Shown here: positions 23,170 to 33,958 of the stretch, piece by piece
Numbering within the stretch: position 1 is the first letter of the stretch
Layout: every line of letters begins with the position of its first letter
Assembly: GCA_037974665.1 (NCBI GenBank)
Contig: CM075770.1
Coordinates: 20,785,501 to 20,849,500 of the forward strand
Direction: 5' to 3'
DNA: 64,000 nt
Source of the DNA: Ehretia macrophylla
Lineage: Eukaryota > Streptophyta > Magnoliopsida > Boraginales > Ehretiaceae
Notes under the pieces: model-generated
Seen by the model: the letters and a program-made list of their open reading frames with translations, nothing else
Databases searched by the model: none
What the model was told of the DNA's origin: nothing
Program-made: the position numbers and the translations under genes

Positions 23170-23970
23170 GATAGGATTTAAATTTAAATTTGACAAGTAT
23201 TTAACTCAATTATAAATTCGTTTACCAAATCGATGGAATATCCATTAGAGTTTAATTTGTATAAATAATTACCGACGGATAGTCCGATAAGGTTTGATAA
23301 TAGCCATTTAAAAAAATCTGAAACCAGATAACCCGATTAGTAATTTAGTAAAAATAAATTAATAAAAATATTTATATATTTACATACATATACAAATAAT
23401 ATATTATTTAAGAAAAAATAATTTTTTAATATTGGTCCAAGAACTATAGCCCAAATCTTATTATCAGTTGTTAACTTTCATAGTTCAGGTTTACATATTT
23501 TTTTATTTAATTCAAATAGCACAATCACTCAATTGCTGAATAATTCAAACGAAAATGATAATTTACAATTGTGACAAGTACTTTATGTTTTTTTTTCCTC
23601 AGGTTATTTCATATTATTATGGAAGGATGATTACGTCTCAGCATAAAGATTTTGTTGAATGTTTCTAGTAAGTTTAAATTTGTTTATAGACAAGAACTTA
23701 AATTTTTTTTTTTTTAATCCATTGCGATTTGTCATTATTTTAGGACTTCTTTTCATTTCTTTTAAAAACCTTTTAAGTTTTTTAAATTTTTTATTCATTA
23801 ACAGGTCGGATTGGGTATCCGCGGGTTTTTAAATATTTAACGGGTTCGAGTTTGGTAAGTAAAATCTCTATTCGACGGGTTACCGTCATGGGTTTGGTAA
23901 AATATAATTTAAACGGGTTTAAATTTAATTTTATAAATTTTAACAAATATCTAACCCGTTGTCATTCCTA

Positions 23971-26013
23971 ATTATATCTTATAATAACGTTATATATTCC
24001 ATAACATAGGCGGAGGGACATATAAGCCAAGGGTTACATGTGCACCCCTGGCGTACCCATCACTCAGTTAGGGGTATATTGATAATTGATTAATTGACAC
24101 TAAAATAAATAAATAAAAGTACATGCCAAATACTCCACCAAGCACAAACGGATAAACCCCAAAACCAAAAATTACTTTACTCTTTCATTTCTCTCCAAAG
24201 TCCAGACCCCTCCAGCCTTCCTCTCACGTTGCAACTGCTTGAGGTTTTTTTTTTTTTAGACAAAAATTTTTAATACATATTTGTAAAATTCAATTACGAA
24301 TTAATTTGTGTTAAGCTTTATCTTTTGTTAATTAAATTATTGTGATATTTAGTTATCATTAACTTTTTTTTTTATTTTACTTTACTTTATCAGCAAGAAA
24401 ATTTATATCTAATTTCAGCCTATAATTTAATTTATGCATAGATGAGTACCCTTCAACTTTCATTATTGACTCCGTCACCGTAGTGCACCCATGACCCCAG
24501 TTGTCTGGTTCTTCCACTATTCCAAAAACAATTACAAAAAGTGAGTTATGTGTTGAAGTTAAATTTTCTCTTTCGGAAGAAATTGTATATAATTTGTCTT
24601 GCCGAATTCATATAACTGACGTGATCTAGTGAAATAAGGTTTGATTTGATTTAGTTTGAAAAAAAATTTATATGAGACCCAAGAACAGGCCTAAGCGATC
24701 AAACATTGCCCACCAATGTTGACCATATAATGTCTTTGTTGTTATTTTATAACGATTACTCTAAGTAAAATCACATTAGATTTAACCTAAATTGTAAAAT
24801 TCATGATGCACCAATGTGCCCCAATACATCCTCAAGGTCAATTAATTGATAGGCAATATTAATAGAAAAATATAAGTTTGAACTTGATAATTTGACCAAA
24901 ATAAATTCCTACACAAGGAACACTCCACCCAAAGGTTGGGACAAGTCTCTTTACTTTGTACTACTGAATATATTCCTTATCTTGCAGTTTCGATATTACA
25001 TAATTTTTGGGAAAACTTTTGTGTAAGTCAGGATTTTTTTATTATTATTATTTGCAAATGGGGTAGTATATGAAAACCCAAAAAGATATATGTAAAGTCT
25101 TGCTTTAGACGTATGTACCTAATTAGAACCTTTAGTTTTAATGCAAAACATTATATTTTAAATCAAGCAAGAACTCTCAACAAATTTAAAATTAATGAAT
25201 TGTTTTGAAGATGAAAAAAATGAATAATCACAAGAGAAACAAGTGCTAATAGGCATCGACAGGACTTATAGTATTTTTAACCAAAAATATGAGTCTGGAC
25301 AGATATATGTACATATTAACAAAAGCTAGTTTATGAATATTCTTTATTCAAGAGAAAATTAAATTTAGAAGACAATTATAATGCTCATCCCCCAAAAAAA
25401 ATAGGTTTAATTTAATAACTACAACCCAATGATTTCTTTTTCTGAAACTTTAGCTGTGCTAATAGGCATTGACAGGACTTATAGTATTTTTCCTGATTAT
25501 TACTTTAAATACTGGCAGTGAAAATAAGTAGTCTGATTTCTCTTATGACTTTGAGATGGAAAGCCCAAAATATATATGGGTGACAGAGACAAGGGGTCTA
25601 ATCCGCCGTTCATTCACACGGGCTACTACAAACCCCAGTGCGCTCAGACACAATCAATCTTCCTCGGCTTCACCACGATTATAATCATTATCCATCAAAT
25701 TACCATTTGTTTCATCTTAAAAAATGGTCCACCAAAGGTGTATGACTTGATCCCATCTATTGAACCATCAATACATTAATTCTTTCATAATTTTATAATA
25801 TTTTTAAAAGAAAATTAATCGCCATCATCCCCCTTCTTCTCATTCTCTCTTCTCCAATGCCATAACTTTGAAGCATGCATGCTACCAACTAGTCCAACTA
25901 AAGCTACCAAAATTTATTTGAATATTTTTTCAACGATACAATTTTGTCTATAGACATAATACATCTTTCTTCTTGCAACATCACGATCTTAACAATGGGG
26001 TAGTATTTTCAAC
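23971..26013. other. Intergenic between the Ty3 and copia insertions
   Basis: No gene seen. A stretch from about 24009 to 24480 begins GGCGGAGGGAC and ends GACTCCGTCACC, a weak inverted pair that may mark a decayed repeat. A 36-bp near-perfect direct repeat (GTGCTAATAGGCAT..., one mismatch) occurs at 25243-25278 and 25456-25491. Confidence 0.5.
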
Positions 26014-26018
26014 ACGTA

Positions 26019-26434
26019 TGTTAAAAATCAACATTAGACTCTCTCTAATTTTTCAGAATATTCTATCAGCTTATCGTTCTAGAGTCATCTTCTTCTTGCA
26101 AAATTATTTCATCATTTCCAATGTATAAAGATGATGCTAGAAAAAATTTTTAGGCGGCAATGTTTCCACCGACTTACCTATGGCGGTGGAAATCATCTAT
26201 AAATAGAGCTTATGTGTGTAGAGTGTGGAGTGGTGAGCCGTGAGGTGAGTGGAAGTCAGAAGCAAAAGAAGCTATAGAATGTCACAAGTGTGTCGTGTGT
26301 AGGTGTCTAAATTGTGTGTTGTAGTAGTCATATTTTGGAGAGTTAGTCAGTGCAAGTTGCAATAATATAATTGTGAGTCACTAAGTGTAAGAATATTTTA
26401 TTTGGTATTTTACTTATATACTTATCGTTTAACA
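26019..26434 (+). repeat. 5' LTR of the copia element
   Basis: 416 bp, starts TGTTAAAAATC, ends TTTAACA. It contains a CTATAAATAGAGC promoter box near 26198-26210. Confidence 0.92.
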
Positions 26435-26436
26435 AG

Positions 26437-26448
26437 TAGTACCAGAGC
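26437..26448 (+). promoter_or_regulatory. Primer-binding site of the copia element
   Basis: TAGTACCAGAGC differs at two positions from the usual TGGTATCAGAGC complement of initiator tRNA-Met and sits just inside the 5' LTR. Confidence 0.75.
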
Positions 26449-26576
26449 CATATTGTCTGGGACCAAAATTACCGGTTATCATTGTAGAGATTCTGCAGGT
26501 GCTCTGTCAGGGACAGTGAAGCTCGTGGTCTGGGACCAAACTTACTTGGTGCGAGGAAAAGAATTACCAAGTCACT

Positions 26577-27490
26577 ATGGCGGATCTCTTAGCTATTAGG
26601 AATTGCAGGAGGCTCAATAGCAACAATTATGGCTCGTGGTCCAGTTGTTTAGAGGCATATTTGTTGGGCCAAAACCTCTGGGAGGTTGTGGGTGGTACTG
26701 AGACCACACCCCCACCAACGGAGGATGTCGAGGCGCTCCGCAAGTGGAAAATAAAAGCTGAAAAGACACTGTACGCGATAAGGACAACAGTGGAAGATGA
26801 CCTATTACAGCACATCAAGAAGATTGACACGCCAAAGGACGCATGGGACACTCTCACGAAGCTATTTTCAAAGAAGAATACTGTCCGACTACAGTTGCTC
26901 GAGAGCGAGTTAATGACAATCGTTCAACGAGACTTCACGATCAATCAATATTTCAGCAAGGTAAGATCTCTCTGTGCTAAAATTTCTGAGTTAGATCCTG
27001 AATCCAAAATATAGAAGCTTTATTACAGCAATTCAAGGTTGGTCAGAAAAACTAACACTTACAGAACTAGAAAATTTACTGGCCAACCAAGAAACATTAA
27101 ATAAGCAAATAAGCGGTCTTTAGTGAAGAGGAAGCACTCTTTAGCGGTAGGGGCCGACCCAATAGGCGGTCTAATTGAGGATCTGGGAAGAGATTTGAGG
27201 ATACGTCAAAGAAGAAAAATGGAAGAAGCTCTCAGATAGGGGGCGCTAATCGAGGATATCAAGATAACAAGCAACAAAGTAGGAAGAGCAATGACAAATG
27301 CTACACGTGCGGGAAGAAAGGCCACTACGCTCGAGACTGCTTGTACAACAAAAAGGATACTCAGGGAAATGTTGCCACATCAACTAGTCACCCAAAATGA
27401 GATGAAAAAGAAGATTGGGATGTTGAGGCTTCCTTCGTGGAGACAGAAGAAATCAATCAGGACCGAGCAACACTCCCGAAAGCAGAAGAG
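26577..27490 (+). pseudogene. Broken gag of the copia element
   Basis: The first 145 codons (26577-27014) are intact and typical of copia gag, with WKIKAEKTLYAI and the run TLTKLFSKKNTVRLQLLESE. A TAG at 27012-27014 ends the frame. Further along, a CCHC zinc knuckle CYTCGKKGHYARDC (27299-27340) remains in a different frame, so at least one frameshift separates them. Confidence 0.85.
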
Positions 27491-27540
27491 ATACTAGCAG
27501 ACATAGTCAACAATTCCAAAGGAATCGACTACAACAAAGA

Positions 27541-28248
27541 TTGGATCGTCGATTCAGGCTGTGCCACATGACAGGAACAGATGAGAAGCTACATGATATG
27601 TCAAAGTACAAAGGGCGACGAGTGGTGATAACATCAAACAATACAAGACTACCGATTACTCATGTAGGTAGCACCATGATCAAGCCTCGCCATAAAAGAA
27701 GTCAAGTGCAGCTCGATCATGTCTACCATGTGCCGGAAATAAAGAAAAATCTGCTATCAATCTCACAATTGACAGATGCAGAAAATTGGGTACTATTCGA
27801 CCCTGACGGTGTTAAAGTATATTAGGATATCAAAGTGATTGGCACACCAACCATGGAAGGACCGAGGCTAGAGTCAATATACGTGATGTCTGCAGAGACT
27901 GCCTACGTCAACAAGACAAGGAAGAACGAAACAGCTGATTTGTGGCACGCACAACTTGGACACGTCAGCTATCACAAGTTGAAAAAATTGACGAGAAAAG
28001 AGATGCTAAAAGGTTTTCCTTACCTAGAAGTTCAAGAAGACACAGTATGTATTGGCTGTCAATATGGGAAGGTGCATCAACTACCTGAAGAATCCACATT
28101 CAAAGCCAAGAAGCCGCTAGAATTGGTCCACTCAGACTTGTTTGGACTGGTGAAACAACCATCTATTTCAGGAATGCGCTACATGGTAACGTTCATTGAT
28201 GATTTCTCAAGGTACTTATGGGTGTACTTCATAAAAGAAAAATCATAA
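27541..28248 (+). pseudogene. Protease remnant and N-terminal integrase of the copia element
   Basis: The protease active site DSGCAT is readable at about 27553-27570, followed directly by a stop. The rest of the domain (HMTGTDEKLHDMSKYKG) is in another frame, so a small deletion lies at the catalytic motif. The integrase starts with an HHCC finger ([15 protein letters not shown]...CIGCQYGK) and the first catalytic Asp (HSDLFG, near 28134). A TAA at 28246 ends the frame. Confidence 0.82.
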
Positions 28249-29252
28249 ACATTCACCAAGTTTAAAGAGTTTAAGGAAACACTCGAAAGTAAAATGGGGA
28301 ATAAGATCTAATGCCTACGCACTGATAATGGAATAGAGTACACCTCAGATGAATTCACTAAATATCTGAAAGCATGCCAGATATACCATCAGTTTACTTG
28401 TCCAGGAACTCCGCAGCAAAACGGTGTAGCCGAAATGAAGAACAGACATCTTGCAGAAATCTGTCGAAGCATGTTACATGCGAGGAGTGTGCCTGGAAGG
28501 TTCTGGGCAGAGAGTGTATGAAGACAATGGCTCACATAATCAACCGACTTCCACAACAAAGGCTCGGCTTCGTCTCACCTTTTGAGAAACTATGGAATGT
28601 TAAACCAACGGTGAGTCACTTTCGAGTATTTGGATGTGTGTGCTACGTATTTGTTCCAGATCACTTACGTAGCAAGTTCGATAAGAAGGAGATACGGTGT
28701 ATCTTTGTCGGCTACGACTCCTAAAGGAAATGGTGGAAATGTTGTGAACCCACAACAGGCCGCTGCTACATCTCAAGGAATGTAGTGTTTGACGAAGCAT
28801 TAGCATGGTGGTCACCAGAATATGTAGCGCTGCCTAACTCAAAGGATGTTGAAGATGAGAAGACCGAGGACGCGACTACTAAAAAAGGAGATTTAGAAGT
28901 TAGACAGGATATAAGGCAGACTGATACAGGTTAAAGGATCGAATAAGATGATCCGTCAGGAGAGAATGAAGACATTAACAAGGAAGGGACTCCAAAACCA
29001 CAATTGAGAAGGTCAATGAGGCCAAGGAAACCAAACCCCAAGTATGTTGACGTATCCTTAACTGAAGTGGGTAATGTGAGAGAGCCGCTTAAATATGAAA
29101 GAGCAAGCGAGAAGCTTAAGTGGCACAAGATTTATCAACATGGCACCATAAGACGGTACAAAAGCTTAAACCAGTTCAGTTTGAAGAGTTTTAAAAAGAA
29201 GCTGGGATGATCACAAGAGCAGAACTATGAGAGAGTCAATGTTGAAGGGGAG
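28249..29252 (+). pseudogene. C-terminal integrase and pol tail of the copia element
   Basis: Integrase motifs continue with LRTDNG and a Met-for-Arg variant of the Glu-bearing motif ([10 protein letters not shown]). The C-terminal GKN-like region (VFGCVCYVFVPDHLRSKFDK) and linker (RRSMRPRKPNPKYVDVS) follow. Next comes only the end of pol (FEEF, KKKLG and a VNVEG-type tail) against the polypurine tract TTGAAGGGGAG (29242-29252). RT and RNase H sequences of about 1.5-2 kb are missing at about 29125-29165. Confidence 0.85.
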
Positions 29253-29668
29253 TGTTAAAAATCAACATTAGACTCTCTCTAATTTTCCAAAATATTCCAT
29301 CAGCTTATCGTTCTAGAGTCATCTTCTTCTTGCAAAATTATTTCACCATTTCTAATGTATAAAGATGATGCTAGAAAAACTTTTTAGGTGGCAATGTCTC
29401 CACCGACTTGCCTACGGCGGTGGAAATCATCTATAAATAGAGCTTATGTGTGTAGAGTGTGGAGTGGTGAGCCGTGAGGTGAGTGGAAGTCAGAAGCAAA
29501 AGAAGCTATAGAGTGTCATAAGTGTGCCGTGTGTAGGTGTCTAAATTGTGTGTTGTAGTTGTCATATTTTGGAGAGTTAGTCCGTGCAAGTTGCAATAAT
29601 ATAATTGTGAGTCACTAAGTGTAATAATATTTTATTTGGTATTTTACTTATATGCTTATTGTTTAACA
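29253..29668 (+). repeat. 3' LTR of the copia element
   Basis: 416 bp, the same length as the 5' LTR, with about 18 substitutions by hand comparison. Confidence 0.92.
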
Positions 29669-29673
29669 ACGTC

Positions 29674-30018
29674 TATGTTGTTTTACACATAGACAAAAGG
29701 GTGCAATGAGAATAAGTTGAACTACAAATTCTCACCATCCAAAAGTAAAAAAGCTAAAACCATGTCTGACATTGCTTTCTTCCTGTTTTTGCACATAACT
29801 AATGATATTCGCATAACAACATTAGTTACCCAAGTTATCTTATTTTCCAAATCAAGATTGACTAGGATTAAAGTGCAATAACAACTCGTAATGTACATAT
29901 TGAAATTCATTTTTGTCGCTTAAAAAGTTTTCTTAAGAATGGGATATTTCATTTTCGAAATATGATACTAGTTGACAGATACAAATTACTTAAAAATATA
30001 ACCTAGAATTTATGCACA
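29674..30018. other. Intergenic between copia element and tRNA
   Basis: Unique AT-rich sequence, nothing recognised. Confidence 0.5.
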
Positions 30019-30090
30019 GGGCATTTGGTCTAGTGGTATGATTCTCGCTTTGGGTGCGAGAGGTCCCGAGTTCGATTCTCGGAATGCCCC
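30019..30090 (+). tRNA. tRNA-Pro (UGG)
   Basis: A 72-nt cloverleaf. The 7-bp acceptor stem GGGCATT pairs with AATGCCC and the discriminator base is C. The anticodon stem is CTCGC/GCGAG with loop TTTGGGT, giving anticodon TGG at 30051-30053. The T arm is CCGAG TTCGATT CTCGG. Internal A and B boxes are intact and there is no intron. A T-rich run (30107-30113) downstream could serve as a Pol III terminator. Confidence 0.96.
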
Positions 30091-30132
30091 TCCTTGGTGC
30101 TTTGGTTTTTTTTACCCTTTCTCAGTTATACA

Positions 30133-30174
30133 TGGGCTGGGCCATTCATCGTGCTGCATGGATCCATCGGCCCA
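30133..30174. promoter_or_regulatory. Site II (TGGGCY) promoter elements of RPL12
   Basis: TGGGCT at 30133-30138, TGGGCC at 30138-30143 and GGCCCA at 30169-30174 lie 115-155 bp before the RPL12 start. Such site II motifs are common in plant ribosomal-protein promoters and are bound by TCP factors. The functional link here is inferred from position. Confidence 0.55.
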
Positions 30175-30288
30175 TTAAACTCCAATTCCAATTAGTTTGT
30201 TTTTTGCATCTAAAAATAATAATAATAAAAGCAGCTTTAAGTATTAACTTATCCTACCTTCAACTCTCTCACACACTCATCAAACACG

Positions 30289-30864
30289 ATGGCCTCCTCA
30301 ACGCTATCCACAATCACTACACTTCGCGCCTCCGCCTCTTATACTACACCCACCTCCACCCCTTATCCTGCGCACCCCAAACTAACTCACCACCTCCAAT
30401 TCCCTCTCCACCGTAACAACAACCGCCGCGCCATGGTCCTCCCCCCCCTCTCCGCCGTCGAAGCCCCGGAGAAAGTCGTCCAACTCGGCGACGAAATCTC
30501 CAACCTCACCCTCGCCGACGCCCAGAAGCTCGTCGAGTACCTCCAGGATAAGCTTGGAGTCTCCGCCGCATCCTTCGCCGCTATCCCTGCTGTCGTCGCT
30601 CCTGGTGGAGGTGGCGCCGCTGCTGACGCCCCTGCCGAGGTGGAAGAGAAGACGGAGTTCGACGTGGTGATCGAAGAGGTGCCTAGCAATGCGCGTATTG
30701 CGACGATTAAGGCCGTTAGGGCGATAACGAATTTGGCGCTGAAGGAAGCTAAAGAGTTGATTGAAGGCTTGCCTAAGAAGTTTAAGGAAGGTGTCTCTAA
30801 AGATGAGGCTGAAGAAGCTAAGAAGCAACTTGAAGAAGCTGGTGCTAAAGTCTCCATTGCTTAG
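30289..30864 (+). CDS. RPL12: 50S ribosomal protein L12, chloroplast precursor
   Basis: An intronless ORF of 191 aa. Residues 1 to about 58 are Ser/Thr-rich with few acidic residues, as in a chloroplast transit peptide. The mature part starts around APEKVVQLGDEI. The N-terminal dimerisation helix is followed by an Ala/Gly/Pro-rich hinge (about residues 96-120). The C-terminal domain has EFDVVIEEVPSNARIATIKAVRAI... ending GAKVSIA, as in bacterial L7/L12. It would form the flexible stalk of the plastid ribosome, which recruits translation factors. The ATG at 30289 is the first in frame. The coding part is much richer in GC than its surroundings. The antisense ORFs of 148-156 codons are shadows of it. 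Confidence 0.96.
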   Translation: MASSTLSTITTLRASASYTTPTSTPYPAHPKLTHHLQFPLHRNNNRRAMVLPPLSAVEAPEKVVQLGDEISNLTLADAQKLVEYLQDKLGVSAASFAAIPAVVAPGGGGAAADAPAEVEEKTEFDVVIEEVPSNARIATIKAVRAITNLALKEAKELIEGLPKKFKEGVSKDEAEEAKKQLEEAGAKVSIA

Positions 30865-33250
30865 CTTGTGAACTTTTTTTTTTGTTGTTAATTTTGATTA
30901 ATTACTACTCTTTTTGTGGTTGGTTTTTTGTGTACTTTTTGGTGGAAAATGTAGATGTAGATTTGGTCATGTTATCAATTGCTTTGCAACCCCCAATTGA
31001 ATACTATATTTTTCTTTTCCCAATTTGCATTATGTTGTTCTCATTTGTAGTAGTAATTGATCCATGTAATGCTCGTTATTTTTCGATTATTAGCCACCTT
31101 ATTTGCATTGTGAAATCCTTTTCCTGCGTTTGAGAATCCCCTTCTTCGTTCGTCCGCTCCGTCCCGAAGAATAATTAATATCAATTTAATCACGTTTTCA
31201 CGTTCCAATTGAACACTCTCTCCTGTCTAAATGGGAAGTAAACCTCACAAAATGGAGGAAATGTCCTCTTGCTCCATGTTTTGGAAGTGTAGACACATCA
31301 CACATGTGTTATGTTTTAGGAGATGTTTTTCCCGGCCTCAAGATTTTGGGGTTGATCCCGATCCGTGTAATAGAATAGAGCACTAGAGGTTTTTGGAGCG
31401 CCTTTTTTGGATGAATTCCTCGTTTTGCTTCTGAATTCCCTTTCATGTAAATTAAGAATAAAGAGGAAGATAATTTCTTTTTCGCGTAAATTAAGAGGAT
31501 AAAGAGGAACTTAATTATCTCAGAAAATAAGAGTATAACTATTAATTTCTAATTTCATGATATAATAGTTTTAATTTTATTTTGGGTTAATTGATAGTTT
31601 TTAAGTTTGAGGATGAAGGTTGAGATTTCAGCCCAATCGTTGTTGGTTCAGCTTCCGCAGGATCTGTTCAGCCAACTGGGTTGAATACGATTTGTTAAAA
31701 CAAATCCTTAACATTTAAAAAGTGTTTATTTTGGTTGGCAACACCTCACTAATTTAGTTTTTCGGGGGTTCGTAGGTTTAAATCCTGCCGAACGTAATTT
31801 TTTATTCAAAATTCGTTAGTTATTAAACTGAATAATTTTCTTTTTCAAAATTCGTTAGGTATTAAACTGAAATGGCAGTCTTGGCCTTCTCTGGTTTACG
31901 GTCAGTGAGCGAGAAGTCTTGACTCTTGGGCTTCCCAAACGAAGTTGGTCCAAAATGCATGCCAGTTCGAAGCAACTTAAACTCTGGTTTATCCAATTCT
32001 AGCACGTGAGCCCATACCATAAAGAGTGGAAACAATCTGGGCTGAAGCAAGCCCACATTCACATTGCCATGCCACGTACTCAAGTGTCTTTAATAAACGC
32101 TACGGATGATTCTTCCATGGGTATCAATATTTCCTGGTCAATAAATGCGAATTAAAGAATTGATAATTAAAAATATTTTTTGTGAGTTTAAAAATTAAAA
32201 TTAATTTGTTTGGTTCATTTAAAAAAATATTTTTAGTTAAAAATTAAAAATTAAAAGAAAATAAAATAAGAAGCATTAGAGTTTTTTAAAAAATGATTTT
32301 GCTAAATTATTTTTTACATAATGTAAAAAACTATTATTATTATTTTTTCCAAATATACAACTTCATATTTTTAAAAACATGACGTTATTCTCAAAATTTT
32401 TGAAGTTCAATATTATTTAGCATAAACTAAAGAGTTGACAACTTTTGTTTAACATAATATCTAACTAAAATCTTACCGTTAAAATTTCATAACTAGATTA
32501 ATCATAACCTTAATTGCTATAATTTTCTTTTTTACTTTTTTGTCAATGATGCTATAGTGATACACTTATAATTTGCGTGAGGAAATGTGAGCCGTTATGG
32601 ATAAACATAAATACATAATCCCAGAGATGCTATGGGAAACTAACCGATTAATCTTAGCAAAAGCGACGCGTGTCTATTGAGTCGCAGGCTGCTCTGCTCC
32701 CTGGTTACTCTCTCATAACTCCACAGCTGACTTTCTCCCTACACTCACCACCCACGCATCCTGGCCCGTTGTAGTAGTTCACGAAGATTGCACCACCCAC
32801 TATTCTTAAACAGACAGGTGTCAGTAAAGGCACACGAATCCTTTACCTATGTTCCCACATTAAATCTTCTTCCCCACTCACCACCCCTCGCGTTCAAAAA
32901 CATATGTCATACTCGCCTTCATGACCCACCAGCTTCGCATCTAATCACAAAACTCAAAAAGAATTCAAAAACCCTGACCCTTCATTGTCGCCAGCATCTG
33001 TTTGCTAGGCGTTTGAATATAGGAACATCCGAACAAAAAACAAAAAATAAAAAGTTCGTTCACAATGTTATAAATAAAATAAAATATGATATAATAAAAT
33101 AAAATAATATAAATAATTTATAATTATTAAATATTGATTTCACTTGTCTGAATATATTGGCGAGTACAGGACATTAAAAATTATCCAAACAGGCCACCGC
33201 CTGAAATTAACCAAGTACATACAAAAACCCTTTTTCGTAAAAGAAAAAGA
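30865..33250. other. Intergenic between RPL12 and PWWP gene
   Basis: No gene seen. A 28-bp unit (TTCAAAATTCGTTAG...) is duplicated with one mismatch at 31805-31832 and 31844-31871. A dispersed AT-rich repeat lies at about 32275-32510 (listed separately). Confidence 0.5.
32275..32510. repeat. Dispersed AT-rich repeat, related copy near 47.3 kb
   Basis: Collinear with about 47265-47510. Shared landmarks are TTGC(T/G)AAATTATTTTT, TCTCAAAATTTTT, an AACA(A/T)...AACTAAA-type stretch and AAATTTCATA near the end. Both copies probably belong to one MITE family of hAT type, judged from the imperfect TIR of the 47-kb copy. Confidence 0.5.
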
Positions 33251-33958
33251 AAACAAAAAAAAAAAAGAAGAAGCAAAAGCTCCTCTCATCTGTCTTTAGC
33301 TATGCTCATGTATCTGTATCTGAAACCTTCCATTACTTTCTTTCCTTAAAAACTCTCACTTTATTTATTTACTTAAACACAGCAAAAAGTCTTTTTTGGT
33401 AATAAAAAAAAAAAAGAAAAAAAGAAATGGTATTATGAAACAAACAGTGAAGCACAACCATAATAATAGTCTTCCCATTTGTTTACCAGGTATTTCTACC
33501 TCCACTTTACACTTGTTTCATTCTCTCATTTCACTTTTATATTTCAATATTCCTTGTGTTTATATTCTGGCTGCTATTGTTATTTTAATTAGATGCTTTT
33601 GTTTCTACGTGTGTTCACGTAGTCTAACATCCCGTCCTCTCATATTAGTTAAATTATCCACATGAGCTTAAGTAATTTTGTAGTTGATTAGGTTTAATGT
33701 GGTGAATGACTAGTAATTGGGCCCGAGTGATCAAACATAACTTCACGCACAAATACGCGCATAATATTGTAACATTTTATGTGTTTTCAATATATTCAGA
33801 AATGAGCTAAAACCCTAAAGAAAGGGCAGAGAGGGGTCTGAACTTGGATTCGTTAGTATGTGTTGTTATTGACTTGCTTTTTGGTTCTATTTACAGTTGT
33901 GAATAGGCAGCAAGAAATTAATTAAAGAGGAAAGTGTTTTGAGTTGCGTTAAACAAAA

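Larger units (their letters stand above)
13405..23970. mobile_element. hAT-like element interrupted by a Ty3 retrotransposon
   Basis: TAGGGATGGCAA at 13405-13416 and TTGTCATTCCTA at 23959-23970 form a 12-bp imperfect inverted repeat of the kind found at plant hAT ends. Removing the Ty3 element (13424-23169 plus one target copy) leaves about 815 bp of AT-rich non-coding sequence, mostly on the right (23175-23958). A subterminal stretch there is rich in GGGTATCCGCGGG and ACGGGTT motifs. No clean 8-bp target duplication could be confirmed. No transposase is present. Confidence 0.6.
26019..29668 (+). mobile_element. Ty1/copia LTR retrotransposon lacking RT and RNase H
   Basis: The 3650-bp element has two 416-bp LTRs with TG...CA ends, about 18 differences between them (roughly 96% identity), and near-matching target copies ACGTA (26014-26018) and ACGTC (29669-29673). 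The internal 2818 bp reads gag, protease and integrase in copia order. It then jumps from the integrase C-terminal linker (about 29125) directly to the last few codons of pol before the 3' LTR. Reverse transcriptase and RNase H are absent. The remaining frames carry several stops and frameshifts. It could only have moved with enzymes supplied in trans, unless the deletion arose after insertion. Confidence 0.92.

Noticed and set aside
30382-30857. Two antisense ORFs of 148 and 156 codons over RPL12
   Set aside because: They are shadows of the GC-rich RPL12 coding sequence and have no domain of their own.
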